Both the position numbers and the translations under genes were made by a program. Positions 7,843 through 16,500 of a stretch of DNA of 20,151 nt are shown one piece after another (the first letter of the stretch is position 1; each line of letters opens with the position of its first letter). The notes under the pieces were generated by a model. It had not been told where the DNA came from and did not search any database. It worked only from the letters and a program-made list of their open reading frames with translations. Source of the DNA: Bryobacterales bacterium. GTDB taxonomy: Bacteria; Acidobacteriota; Terriglobia; Bryobacterales; Bryobacteraceae. The stretch is taken from positions 1-20,151 of the forward strand of contig PKZC01000161.1 in NCBI GenBank assembly GCA_003132905.1. The letters are read 5' to 3'.

Positions 7843-9719
7843 GCAAGAATGCGCAACGGCTAAGCCAGGTCGTCTCCACCTTCGGGCCAGGAGCAATGAT
7901 CGATCTCCCGACGCGCTCGGTCGTGGTCGGCGGTCTCGATCTTTGGGAGATGAGAGGCGATGCCTTCACCAGCATTCCCGAGCCCCGGCTGACCATGCGG
8001 CTCGAACAATTGCTCAAGGACCAAGGGCGCTTGGAACAATCGAGGAGCTTATCGCTCCGCACGCCACCTGTGACTGACAGCCGACCGGGGCGTTTGCCGA
8101 GCTATATCGTTGCGCCTGTGTTTCCGGCCTATTTCCTGTGCGAGCAGGTGGAGACCAATGTCATTGATGGCAAAACGGCGCGACGACGCCGGCTTGTACG
8201 TTGGCAGGATCTTGATGCGCGCGGAGGGCGCCGGAAATTCATTTTTGATGACGGCAAGAAATCCGATGTAACGCCGATCCGCTTCGTCGGCGCCTGTGAA
8301 AAGGGACATCTGCAGGACATCGACTGGAAATGGGTCGTCCATCGCAACCAGGCCTGCCACGAACCGATGTGGGTCGAGGAGAAGGGCACGAGCGCCGATC
8401 CTGCCGATATGACCGTCGTGTGCGGCTGCGGCAAGCAGCTGTCGCTGCAGATATTGTTTCAGCCGGGGTTGCTAGGCAATTGCCACGGCGAGCGACCGTG
8501 GCTGCTCGACCGCGATCCGAACGGGTGCGACCAGAAGCTCAAGTTGCTGACGCGCACGGCGACCAATACCTACTTCCCGCAGGTCTACACCGTCATTTCG
8601 CTGCCAACCGCGGAGGATGAGTTGACGCGGCTCGTCGAGAGTCTTTCCGGAGAATTAGGCAACGTGCAGTCTGTGCAGGACGTTGCAGCGGCCAAGCGCT
8701 TCAATTCAAAGGTTTCCGCCGCACTTGGCACGTATGCGGATGAGGAGATTTTCGCGCGGCTTGGGCGTATTCGCGAAGGAGCCACCGCGGACACCGGACG
8801 ATCACCGAAGGTTTCCGAGTTCGATGTCTTTGCAAACGGTCGACCCGAAATTGGGCAAAATCATCCAACCGCAAAGCTCTATGCGCAGACGCTGCCACGC
8901 GAGGCCTGGGCCAACGCGACAGCGGGGACCGATCTCTCCGTAATTAAGAATATAGTCGCGGTGCATCGCTTGCGCGAGGTCTCGTGTCTTTATGGGTTTA
9001 CGCGGTTCGAGGCGGCACCGACGTCTGCGGACGGAGAACTCGAGGACGTGCAGCTTACGGTGCGTGGTGCGCCGATTTCCCGTGACGCCGATTGGCTGCC
9101 GGCGATCGAGCAGTTCGGAGAGGGTATCTTCATCCACTTCGACGAGGCTGCGATTGGGCAATGGCTCGCGAGCGACGCGACTAAGGTGCGCCACGATCGT
9201 CTGGTCGGTGGTTATCTGCATTGGACCAAGCGGTTTAGCGGCAAGCCGCCCAACTACCCGGGTACGGCCTATGTGCTCCTGCATAGCCTGTCGCACGCGC
9301 TTATGGCGGAAATCGCGCTCGACTGCGGCTATCCAGCGAGCTCGCTGAAGGAGCGCATCTATGTCCTGTCCGGCACGCCAAACGGCGCCCCCGATCGATG
9401 CGGAATTCTGATTTACACAGCGACCGCGGGAGCGCAGGGCACGCTCGGCGGCCTTGTGGAAACGGCCTCACGATTTGCCAGCATCCTGCGCAGCGCTCTC
9501 GAGCGCGCGACCATCTGCTCCAATGATCCGGTGTGCGCCGATCACGAGCCGGACGACCGGAGTGGCGATCGTGCGACGCACGGCGCGGCATGCCACGGCT
9601 GCCTGCTCATTGCCGAAACGAGCTGCGAAATGCGGAATTTGTTCCTCGACCGCAATTTACTGGTTCCGACGATGGCGACGGACGGTGCGGCGTTTTTTGA
9701 GACGTTCGCACATCGGTAG
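7839..9719 (+). CDS. drmB: DrmB, DUF1998 protein of a DISARM-like system
   Basis: The protein has 626 residues, normal for DrmB. It begins with the hallmark RLSQVVSTFGPGAMIDLP and VVVGGLDLWEM segments. A middle region carries FVGACEKGHLQDIDW and a set of Cys/His residues (CGCGKQ, NCHG). The C-terminus has the DUF1998 zinc-ligand cluster: C560, C566, then GAACHGCLL (C585, C588) and ETSC (C596), followed by NLFLDRNLLVPT. DrmB works as the obligate partner of DrmA in DISARM. The ATG at 7839 overlaps the TGA of drmA and begins the family's N-terminal motif. The frame extends upstream to 7608, but inside drmA, so that extension is an overlap artefact. After its stop there are 88 bases before the NYN-PLD gene, with no clear terminator. 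Confidence 0.88.
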   Translation: MSKNAQRLSQVVSTFGPGAMIDLPTRSVVVGGLDLWEMRGDAFTSIPEPRLTMRLEQLLKDQGRLEQSRSLSLRTPPVTDSRPGRLPSYIVAPVFPAYFLCEQVETNVIDGKTARRRRLVRWQDLDARGGRRKFIFDDGKKSDVTPIRFVGACEKGHLQDIDWKWVVHRNQACHEPMWVEEKGTSADPADMTVVCGCGKQLSLQILFQPGLLGNCHGERPWLLDRDPNGCDQKLKLLTRTATNTYFPQVYTVISLPTAEDELTRLVESLSGELGNVQSVQDVAAAKRFNSKVSAALGTYADEEIFARLGRIREGATADTGRSPKVSEFDVFANGRPEIGQNHPTAKLYAQTLPREAWANATAGTDLSVIKNIVAVHRLREVSCLYGFTRFEAAPTSADGELEDVQLTVRGAPISRDADWLPAIEQFGEGIFIHFDEAAIGQWLASDATKVRHDRLVGGYLHWTKRFSGKPPNYPGTAYVLLHSLSHALMAEIALDCGYPASSLKERIYVLSGTPNGAPDRCGILIYTATAGAQGTLGGLVETASRFASILRSALERATICSNDPVCADHEPDDRSGDRATHGAACHGCLLIAETSCEMRNLFLDRNLLVPTMATDGAAFFETFAHR

Positions 9720-9807
9720 CCAAGCAGGTAGAGCGGCCGATGACGTCGCAGTTCGCTGAGCTTTTTCGAACAACTTGTTTAGAATGAGCAGAAAGAGAAC
9801 TTTGTGA

Positions 9808-10824
9808 ATGCCAGGTGCCATGCCAAACGACGAAGATAAATCGAAACCACATTCTCGAACTGCCGTGTTGATCGATGGCGATTGGCTTATTGCCGCCTCT
9901 GGACGTCTTCAGCGCACCATCGACTATCGCCAGCTTGCTGAGAACTTGCACCAATCGTTCGGATTGGTTACGCACCTTCACTTCTTCGGAAGCTTTGACG
10001 AGAATAACAAGCGTCACAAAGCGTTTCTTTCCGATCTGATTTCATCCGGATTCGTGGTACAGACGGTACCTATTACCCGCGCGGCAGGACGTACGCTTAG
10101 TAAGGGTCTTGATGTCTTGCTTGGCGTCACGGCCGCGGCGTTGTTGCCCGTCGTCGACCAACTCGTCCTCGTGTCTGGGGACAGCGATTTTGTTCCTCTG
10201 CTAGAGGAGGCGAAAAAGGCTGGCAAGGCCGTTGTATTGCTCTCCTTACCGTTTGCCTCAGCCCACGCTTTGCTTGCTGCCGCTACAAAAGTTGTCAGCT
10301 TCGAAAACTTCATCACCGGAACGTCATTCGTGAGTTCTCACGAGACGGCTTCGTTGCACACCGGTAAAGCATATGTCTCACCACCGGACGAATTGTACGT
10401 AGCGAAAGGTGAGTATGTTGAGCCATATCTTTTGGTGCGGCAACTGTTCAAAAAAGCATCGGTCAACCTGACCATCATTGATCCATACGTGAACGAACAA
10501 ATATTTGAGATGATTATGCTCGTACCCAAAGGTGCCAAGATTCTTGTTATAACTGATGAAAACAAGCTAATGCCGCCCGATTATAAAAACTACGTTCGCA
10601 AATTTCGACTTGAGGGCCGCCAGATCGATGTCTTCCACAGCAAGGACGTTCACGACCGATTTATAAAGGTTGACAAGGAATGGTGGCACAGTGGTCACAC
10701 CCTTAAAGATCTTGGAACGAAAGACTCAGTCATAAAGAAGCTGACTTTGGCGTCTCGCGCAAAGGCTGATCGGCGTCTTAATGAATATTTATCGAGCGCT
10801 ACAAATCTATGTCCGGTGCCGTGA
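9808..10824 (+). CDS. NYN nuclease domain fused to a PLD-like domain
   Basis: The protein has 338 residues. Residues about 18-150 are a NYN (LabA/DUF88, PIN-like) nuclease: VLIDGDW with D23/D25, SKGLDVLLG with D102, and VSGDSDFVPLLEEAKKAGK with D125/D127. Residues about 190-335 look like one half of a phospholipase D fold: VNLTIIDPYVNEQIFEMI, then KDVHDRFIKVD followed by GHTLKDLGTKD. The usual HxK motif is replaced by HDRF, a variant seen in PLD-like proteins of defence loci. NYN domains cut RNA or DNA with metal ions. The start at 9808 follows an AAGAGAA stretch; ATG 9820 is an alternative. Codon use is more AT-rich than in drmAB, and a TAGAAT -10-like box at 9780-9785 suggests a promoter of its own, so it may be a later addition to the operon. 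It occupies the place of DrmC, the PLD protein of DISARM, but is not an obvious homologue. Confidence 0.75.
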   Translation: MPGAMPNDEDKSKPHSRTAVLIDGDWLIAASGRLQRTIDYRQLAENLHQSFGLVTHLHFFGSFDENNKRHKAFLSDLISSGFVVQTVPITRAAGRTLSKGLDVLLGVTAAALLPVVDQLVLVSGDSDFVPLLEEAKKAGKAVVLLSLPFASAHALLAAATKVVSFENFITGTSFVSSHETASLHTGKAYVSPPDELYVAKGEYVEPYLLVRQLFKKASVNLTIIDPYVNEQIFEMIMLVPKGAKILVITDENKLMPPDYKNYVRKFRLEGRQIDVFHSKDVHDRFIKVDKEWWHSGHTLKDLGTKDSVIKKLTLASRAKADRRLNEYLSSATNLCPVP

Positions 10825-10875
10825 ATTCGCAAAGCTCAGCCAATAATTTCGGAGGTTCTCGCCCTGGCTTTCAAG

Positions 10876-10925
10876 TCCCACGACTTCGATAAAACTCGGG
10901 CCAAAAATTTGAGTTGTGGGATTTT
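10876..10925 (+). terminator. Candidate terminator after the NYN-PLD gene
   Basis: TCCCACGACT (10876-10885) can pair over all ten positions, with one G-U pair, with AGTTGTGGGA (10912-10921), and TTTT follows at 10922-10925. It lies 51 bases beyond the stop of the NYN-PLD gene. The 26-base loop is long, although AACTC and GAGTT inside it can form a competing shorter hairpin. The T run is short, so strength is uncertain. Confidence 0.4.
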
Positions 10926-11039
10926 GACCGCATCGCGCTAGGTCATCGCTTTGGGGCGTGTGTTATTCTAAACTTTCTTAGACCGGCAATCTCGAGCATC
11001 CAGGCATGCATCGTACGTTGCGCTTTCGATGCCCCGCCG

Positions 11040-11267
11040 CTAGGACGGCCGCTCAGGAATGACGTTGAAGCTGTCCTTCGCGTGCTCAGTACGGAAATAC
11101 GTGCCCTTCAGCCGAAATTCGGATGGTAAGGGCGTCCTGGCGTTCGGATTGGGGACGAGCTGAAAATCGCCGCCCGGTTCACCGGGCCGGTTAGCGGCGT
11201 CTATGCCCAACGTCATGAAAGGGCCACCTGATAAAGCAAGTGCGTACAGACGGCGAAGACCAAACAT
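11040..11267 (-). CDS. Possible small protein of 75 residues, unknown function
   Basis: A frame of 75 residues starts at ATG 11267 after GGGAAG at a spacing of 7 bases, 43 bases beyond the stop of the zincin gene, so it could be the third gene of that minus-strand operon. The second half (a PNPNARTPLPSEFRLKG stretch) reads like genuine protein, with GC-rich third positions and no rare-codon runs. There is no signal peptide, membrane segment or cysteine motif. I recognise no family. The frame continues open upstream to 11405 but would then overlap the zincin gene. It may equally be a chance open frame. Confidence 0.33.
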   Translation of the reverse strand: MFGLRRLYALALSGGPFMTLGIDAANRPGEPGGDFQLVPNPNARTPLPSEFRLKGTYFRTEHAKDSFNVIPERPS

Positions 11268-11310
11268 GAATTGGCTTCCCAATAGAGAACAATAGGGCTT
11301 GCACAGAAAG

Positions 11311-11769
11311 CTATGGCGCAGGCTGACGCTGCGCATACATCTGTAACCTCTGCATGGCGTCGGCAACCAGAAGTCGGCACTCATGCGGGCTAAGTTCTTC
11401 CGCAAAGCGATGTATCGCCTCTAGGCTTGTTAGTGCTTCGTCGATTTCGATTAGTGCGGGGTTGGTGATTTCCCGATGATCACGCCAACGCTGCAAGTGA
11501 ATTAGCTCGTGAGCCGCAACTGCCAGAACGCTTAGAGTGGAATTGGCGTCGATACCCTGGCCGGGGTAAATGTCCGGGCCAAACACGATTTCGGCTATTT
11601 CTGCATCGCCTTGAATCCTGACACGGAATTGCGTGCGGACTTCGGGCTCGTACTTTACTGGAGCCAATGCATCAAGACCCATGAACGCGGTCGTAGCACT
11701 TCTTATCATGTGCGCATCGAGGGGCTGGGCATTGCGGCCCGCAAGCAGAGATTCGTGGTTTGCAGGCAT
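11311..11769 (-). CDS. Small putative zinc metallopeptidase (HELIH), partner of the DGQHR protein
   Basis: The protein has 152 residues. The core is AVAAHELIHLQRW with the zincin signature HELIH at 87-91, followed by acidic residues (E109, E111, E117) that could give the third ligand. An arginine-rich beta segment precedes it, and the C-terminus is helical. There is no signal peptide or membrane segment, so it should act in the cytoplasm. The start at ATG 11769 is chosen because GAGGTAGG lies just upstream, inside the end of the preceding gene; a longer frame to 11829 would overlap that gene by 53 bases. It begins 7 bases after the DGQHR gene stops, so the two are surely co-transcribed. By analogy with ImmA/IrrE proteins it might cut a regulator or its DGQHR partner, but I cannot place it in a named family and substrates are unknown. 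Confidence 0.72.
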   Translation of the reverse strand: MPANHESLLAGRNAQPLDAHMIRSATTAFMGLDALAPVKYEPEVRTQFRVRIQGDAEIAEIVFGPDIYPGQGIDANSTLSVLAVAAHELIHLQRWRDHREITNPALIEIDEALTSLEAIHRFAEELSPHECRLLVADAMQRLQMYAQRQPAP

Positions 11770-11776
11770 AATGCGC

Positions 11777-13066
11777 CTACCTCGCCACCAGCGGACGCAA
11801 ATCTGTCCCGGGCGGGTCCGCGTTAACAATCTCGCGGAGAATGGTACCGCACATTGAGCGAGCAGCGCCGGTATTGAGTACAGTCAGCTTCACGCCATCG
11901 CGGCCGGGCTTTGCGATACCGATTCTTTGCCAGAGCGGGTTGCGCTTATCAAATAAATCGCCCCGCCATCGCTTTCCGAACGAGTATGTCGTTTCTCCCC
12001 CTAGTCTGCTCAATTTCCTGTTCCATTCTGACCGAGCCTTAGAAGTGCCGAGCGCAGACAGATCGTTGTAGTAATCACTCATGAGTGCCGCATACCCGTG
12101 CATCATCACCGCCGAGTCCACGATTTTGGCAACCCGAATTTCTTTTCTCTCTGTAACTGATAGTCGGCCGAGCTCTGGGCGAACTTTGGCAAGCATGTCG
12201 TAGAACTGGGCAGCAATGGCTGCCATTCCGGCAAGCTCAGATGCATCCAGTTCGTCTGTGGACGCAAACGATTTCATCATCTCGCGTAGAGTGGAAAGAG
12301 TTAACACCTGCGGATTTCGACCGGTCAGTTTGTCAGTCACCCGGTTGACATTGCCTTCAAGGTTCTCTGACTGCTCAATCACGAGCTTCGCAAGCAACGA
12401 GAGAGCATCGAGGGTGGTGAGATCATACGCCTTCGATTTTGCGGTGGGCTTGGTAAGCTGGTTCTTTGCAAAGAAATAATTTCCTTCGTCTTCTCGATTA
12501 AGGAAGTAGAGTTCAATCTTGAACTCTTTTCTCGCCACAAATTTTGGGTAATCGCGTCGTGCCCCGCGCCAAAGTCTCACTGCTTTCAGAATGGCTTGGT
12601 GGCGGTGATGCGAGTCGGGAAGAAAGAATTGTCCTTCATACACATAGAGCGCTTCCTCTTTCGTATCCGAAAATGCGCTGAAGGTACGCGGACGGAGATT
12701 CCATACGAGAGGACTCAGGAATAACTTTTCGTCGGACAATAGCTTTTCGACAATGTCATCTGCCTTCTCTGCATCAAAAATGTATTTGTCTGGGTCAGGA
12801 TATCCATCGGTTAAACAAAGCTCCCTAGCCGGTTGCGGAGTCACAGCGGGTTGAATCCCCCTTTGTACATCTTGATCGGTCCAGAGCAGTCGGCTCTCGG
12901 CCGCATCCGCGATTTGTTCGGCAGTGATCGTGAATGTCGCAAGCAAGTCCGGACCGCTGCCCGTCCATTGGACGCCCGGACACGTAAGCCGCCCCCGGTA
13001 AATGTGGCCTCTGACATCTCTCTTCGGGTTTTTCAGAAACCCCTGGACCTTGTTTGTCGCTTTCAT
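11777..13066 (-). CDS. DndB-like DGQHR-domain protein
   Basis: The protein has 429 residues. The family motif appears as LPDSHHRHQAI (149-159), where DSHHRH replaces DGQHR. It is followed by the characteristic LYFLNREDEGNYFFAKNQL and TKPTAKSKAYD segments. DndB is known as a repressor of phosphorothioation (dnd) operons, and DGQHR proteins are related to ParB-like folds; many occur singly in defence islands. At 429 residues this one is longer than typical DndB, with an added N-terminal domain (about 1-75). No dndA, dndC, dndD or dndE is in the window, so phosphorothioation cannot be claimed. The start at ATG 13066 follows GGGGG with a spacing of 4 bases. It is the first gene of a minus-strand operon with the small zincin and is divergent from the NERD-kinase-helicase gene. 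A DNA-binding or nucleotide-processing role is most likely. Confidence 0.75.
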   Translation of the reverse strand: MKATNKVQGFLKNPKRDVRGHIYRGRLTCPGVQWTGSGPDLLATFTITAEQIADAAESRLLWTDQDVQRGIQPAVTPQPARELCLTDGYPDPDKYIFDAEKADDIVEKLLSDEKLFLSPLVWNLRPRTFSAFSDTKEEALYVYEGQFFLPDSHHRHQAILKAVRLWRGARRDYPKFVARKEFKIELYFLNREDEGNYFFAKNQLTKPTAKSKAYDLTTLDALSLLAKLVIEQSENLEGNVNRVTDKLTGRNPQVLTLSTLREMMKSFASTDELDASELAGMAAIAAQFYDMLAKVRPELGRLSVTERKEIRVAKIVDSAVMMHGYAALMSDYYNDLSALGTSKARSEWNRKLSRLGGETTYSFGKRWRGDLFDKRNPLWQRIGIAKPGRDGVKLTVLNTGAARSMCGTILREIVNADPPGTDLRPLVAR

Positions 13067-13145
13067 CGGACCCCCAATGCTTCAGCCGGTGATGACGGAT
13101 TGTGCGTCTCTGGTACCATAAATGTCGAGGCGGTTAAAAAGTACG

Positions 13146-13176
13146 CACACCCGTGTCGCTAGAGAACAAGGGTGTG
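13146..13176. promoter_or_regulatory. Inverted repeat between divergent genes
   Basis: CACACCC (13146-13152) and GGGTGTG (13170-13176) are exact reverse complements around 17 bases, and the stem can extend one base by a G-U pair. It sits 80 bases upstream of the DGQHR start codon. A binding site for the DGQHR protein (DndB relatives repress their own promoters) or a transcript hairpin are both possible. No T run follows. Confidence 0.3.
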
Positions 13177-13494
13177 TCTCAGACATGCCGGTTCGTGTTG
13201 AAGGCATCGGGATTGGTACGATTCAAGCTCCGGATGCGCACATTTTCGCACCCTTGCGGCCTATTAGGGTAACGCTGGCAAGAAGGACGCTTCGCGATCA
13301 GCTGGCGAGGGTGTGCCGAGTTCTCGATATCGCGGGCATTCTTTCGCGGCGCTGGCGCCTTGTGTCGCGCAAGGGCGCTCGTACGGCGCTCGGCTGGCGA
13401 GCGGCAGCGATGTCTGCGCTCCCTAGCACGGCGACAATGCGCCGCGAGATGGCCGCCTTTGCAGCGCGCATAAAGGCGCAAGTTGGGTTAATAT

Positions 13495-13510
13495 ATCCGC
13501 GAAAGCGGAT
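13495..13510. promoter_or_regulatory. Small GAAA-loop hairpin ahead of the NERD-kinase-helicase gene
   Basis: ATCCGC (13495-13500) and GCGGAT (13505-13510) form a perfect 6-bp stem closed by GAAA, a GNRA-type tetraloop if transcribed. It lies 28 bases before the GTG start, so it could be in the leader RNA or be an operator. The function is unknown. Confidence 0.3.
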
Positions 13511-13538
13511 TTGAAAATGGATAGTCATCGGGCGCACC

Positions 13539-16500
13539 GTGGAAATTGAATTCTTCCTTCCGCAAGGTCCGCAACCGACCGAAATGGAAGGTCTAGAGGA
13601 ATTGCGCCGAGCGCTTCCCCGGTCCTGGAAGGGCTTCGCCAACTTCGTGATGCGCCAGCCGGGCCGGCGAGGGCAAGATCGCGAGATCGACGTGGTCCTG
13701 ATAACGCCCGACCGCGTCATTCTTGTCGATCTGAAACATCTCCGGGGACGCATCGAGAATCGTGGAGGTTTCTGGTGCCGCGGCGAGGAAATTCTCTTTC
13801 CGTCGCCCGCGCACAAGATTAGGGAGAATGCCAAGATCATGGCTTCCCTTATTAGGTCGGAACTGATTCAGCTTTCGGCCGTTCCACCTGTCGAGAGCGT
13901 CGTGGTCCTAACGCATCCGCTTGCCGATCCGAGCGGATTGGACCAGGTGGAGCGTGACCGCACCATCAAACTGAACGATTTTCTGCGGATTTCTCAAGAC
14001 AATTATTTCCGCTCGTTATTCACGACGCGCAGCAGGTTCGACGCATCCAATCCGTTGAATTCTGGCGGTACGATCTCGATTCTCCAAAAGTTCTTCAGAA
14101 ACGGGAGGCTTTTTGAGCCGCGCAAAACGCAGTTTCATGGGTTCGTTCCGACGGGAGATCCCGAGTTCAAACACCGTCTCTATCTTGAGTACGCCTGTCA
14201 CCAGCCGGCGGACCCGAATTATACGGGGCTTCTACGGTTGTGGGATTTCAGCGTCGAAAGTGAATTCGTCGTAGAAGCAGCCCGACGTCCCGTCGCCGAG
14301 CGGGAACGCGCGGTGCTTGGCCACATTCGAGTCCAGGATCCCGGCCTATATGAAAATTACGTGCTTCGATCGGTGCGGCATGACAGCGAGTTCACGCTGC
14401 GATATTCGGAAATCTTCGACCGGCTCCCCGATCTGGAAAGACTCACACGCTTCCATGGTACTCTCGACGACCTGCCGATCGAGCGGCGAATCGAGCTCGC
14501 ACGCCTGCTTCTTGACCGTGTAGCCGCTCTGCACCGGGTACGCGTAGCGCACCGCGATCTCGATCGACATTCCGTCTGGGTCGACGACCGTCGAAGCAAA
14601 GTCGTGCTTTCTGGATTCGGCGCCGCCCATTTTCCCGAACGCAAGTCGCTCGGTGAGGCGCGGTCAAAGCTGCTCGCCGGAGGAAACAGGGTTCCGGAGG
14701 ACGTCGGCGGAAGCAAGCCCGGCACTCCCTTCCAGCAGGACGTGTTCCTTGCCGGTGCGCTCGTTTGGTCGCTTCTCTCAGGAAGTCGTCTCGAAACCAT
14801 CGACGGCGTTCCGATTTGGCCGCCCGAAACCCAGGAACATGTGCCGGAGGTGTTCACGGCGTGGTTCGAGAAGTCGCTTCAACTTGATGCTCGGAACCGC
14901 TACGCAAATGGCGTCGAAGCCGCCGATGCATTCGCGGAACTTCTGCGCAAGTCGGAAAAGGTTTCACTAGAAAAACAGCTTGAGCGTTATCGACGCGACA
15001 TCGATCCAATATCAGATTATGTGCCTGTCAAATGGCTGAGCCAGAAGCCGCTCCGCATCTACCGCTCGGGAAATTCGGATGCGTCCTTTTTCGTCAAGAG
15101 TTGGCCGGAGCGATCTCTCGGCGAGCGCCGTAAGACGGCAGCTCGGCTGATCGAATTTTTTGGTAAAGCCGATGCGCTTCGCCAGACCACCGCGGATTGG
15201 CTGCCGACAATCGAAGTTGCCTGTCTGTGTACCGACGGACTGCTTCTGGTCCAGCAATGGATAGACGGCGATTCTCTCGACCAGTGCAATACTTCCGAGT
15301 GGTCTCCCGAGAATGTCCGCCAGTTCGTGATTGAGTTGGCGACAGCGGTCGACGATCTACATGAGTTGGGATTGTGGCACGGGGATCTGTCACCTCCCAA
15401 CATAATTGTCCGCATGGATCAGAGAAGGCCCCGTCCTGTGCTGGTCGATATCGTGGACTTCACTGTCGAAGAAGGTGGAAAGAAAACCGCGGCATACTGC
15501 CCGCCCAACGACGTGGATCCGCGGGTTCGGGATCGCTACGCTGTCGGACAGATCGCCACCGATATCGCGGATCGTTGCGACGACGCCGAAACCAAGGCTT
15601 TGCTACTTGTCGGCGTCTCCAAGTGCGGCCAAGGCGCCGCGCCGTGGCTCACATTGAAAGCCTTGAGGGACGCCCTCTCGCAACAAAAATCGAGGCCTGT
15701 CCTCCCGTCTTTCAATCTCGCCATCGAAACGCCGCGGGCTGCGTTCGAGGGCGACATGCTTTCCGACAATGGTGTTTTCCACATAGTGAAGTCGAAAGGC
15801 CGAAGTTCGATCGATATTTTCGGTTTTGACCAACGGATTACCATCGATCTCGACGAAAAAGACGCCAAGCCAAAGCATGCGGTGGCGCACCCCACCGATT
15901 TGAATGGCGCCGCCTGGGCCCAGAGGTGGCGGACTTTTTCCTTCGAAGGATCGGTCTCAGTACAAAGATCATTCGCATTCAGGTTTGCCGGATTCGATAA
16001 ACTTGCCGCGTTACTGAAGCCTGAGTCGAAGCGCGAAGAGCCATCTGCGGACGCGTCGTCCGATACGCCGGTTTCTGCTGCGGAGACAATTTCTGCCCGG
16101 TTGCCGCAATTTCCAGTCGCGCGCTTCTGGAAGGAGACGATTGCCGTTGAAGAAGAGATAAAGCCTGAAATGCGGCTTTCCGAGGAACCGAAATTCGACT
16201 CTGACGAGCAGACGCTCGTGCTGACTACTGAAGATAATCTGACGGACGTGGAAATTGCCGACGGACAATCCGTCGGCGTCATGTGGAACGGCAACAAGCT
16301 CGGAGACCTGGACACGAAGCGGTCACGTGGAACGACTGTCGTGCTCAGAAACGTCCGGCAGTACCGCGGCATGCGGGCCGGCGCGGTTCTGAAGCTGCAA
16401 TCGTCTGACGAATTCATCAGTTTTCAACGCCGGTCGCGCGCCGTTGCACGGATATTGGAACGACGATCGCAGATTCCGGATCTGATCAGCTATTTTGATC

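Larger units (their letters stand above)
10825..11310. other. Convergent intergenic region with terminator-like hairpin and a doubtful small gene
   Basis: This gap of 486 bases lies between convergent transcription units. It holds the hairpin at 10876-10921 and, on the minus strand, the possible small gene at 11040-11267. A 71-residue plus-strand frame at 10914-11129 begins inside the hairpin, has no ribosome binding site and lies opposite the small minus-strand frame, so it is not accepted. Confidence 0.5.
13067..13538. other. Divergent intergenic region with two inverted repeats
   Basis: This gap of 472 bases separates the divergent DGQHR and NERD-kinase-helicase genes and must hold the promoters of both. 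Two inverted repeats are visible (13146-13176 and 13495-13510). Frames on both strands (for example 13184-13514 plus) are arginine/alanine-rich, lack ribosome binding sites and match no family, so no gene is called. I could not identify a convincing -35/-10 pair for either gene. Confidence 0.5.

Noticed and set aside
10914..11129. Plus-strand 71-residue frame
   Set aside because: It starts within the terminator-like hairpin, lacks a ribosome binding site and is opposite a better minus-strand candidate.
11777..13066. Phosphorothioation (Dnd) system
   Set aside because: Only a DndB-like protein is present; none of the modification or restriction genes is visible.
13184..13514. Plus-strand frame of about 110 residues ahead of the NERD gene
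   Set aside because: Arg/Ala-rich composition, no ribosome binding site, no recognisable family, and it ends inside the hairpin region just before the real gene.
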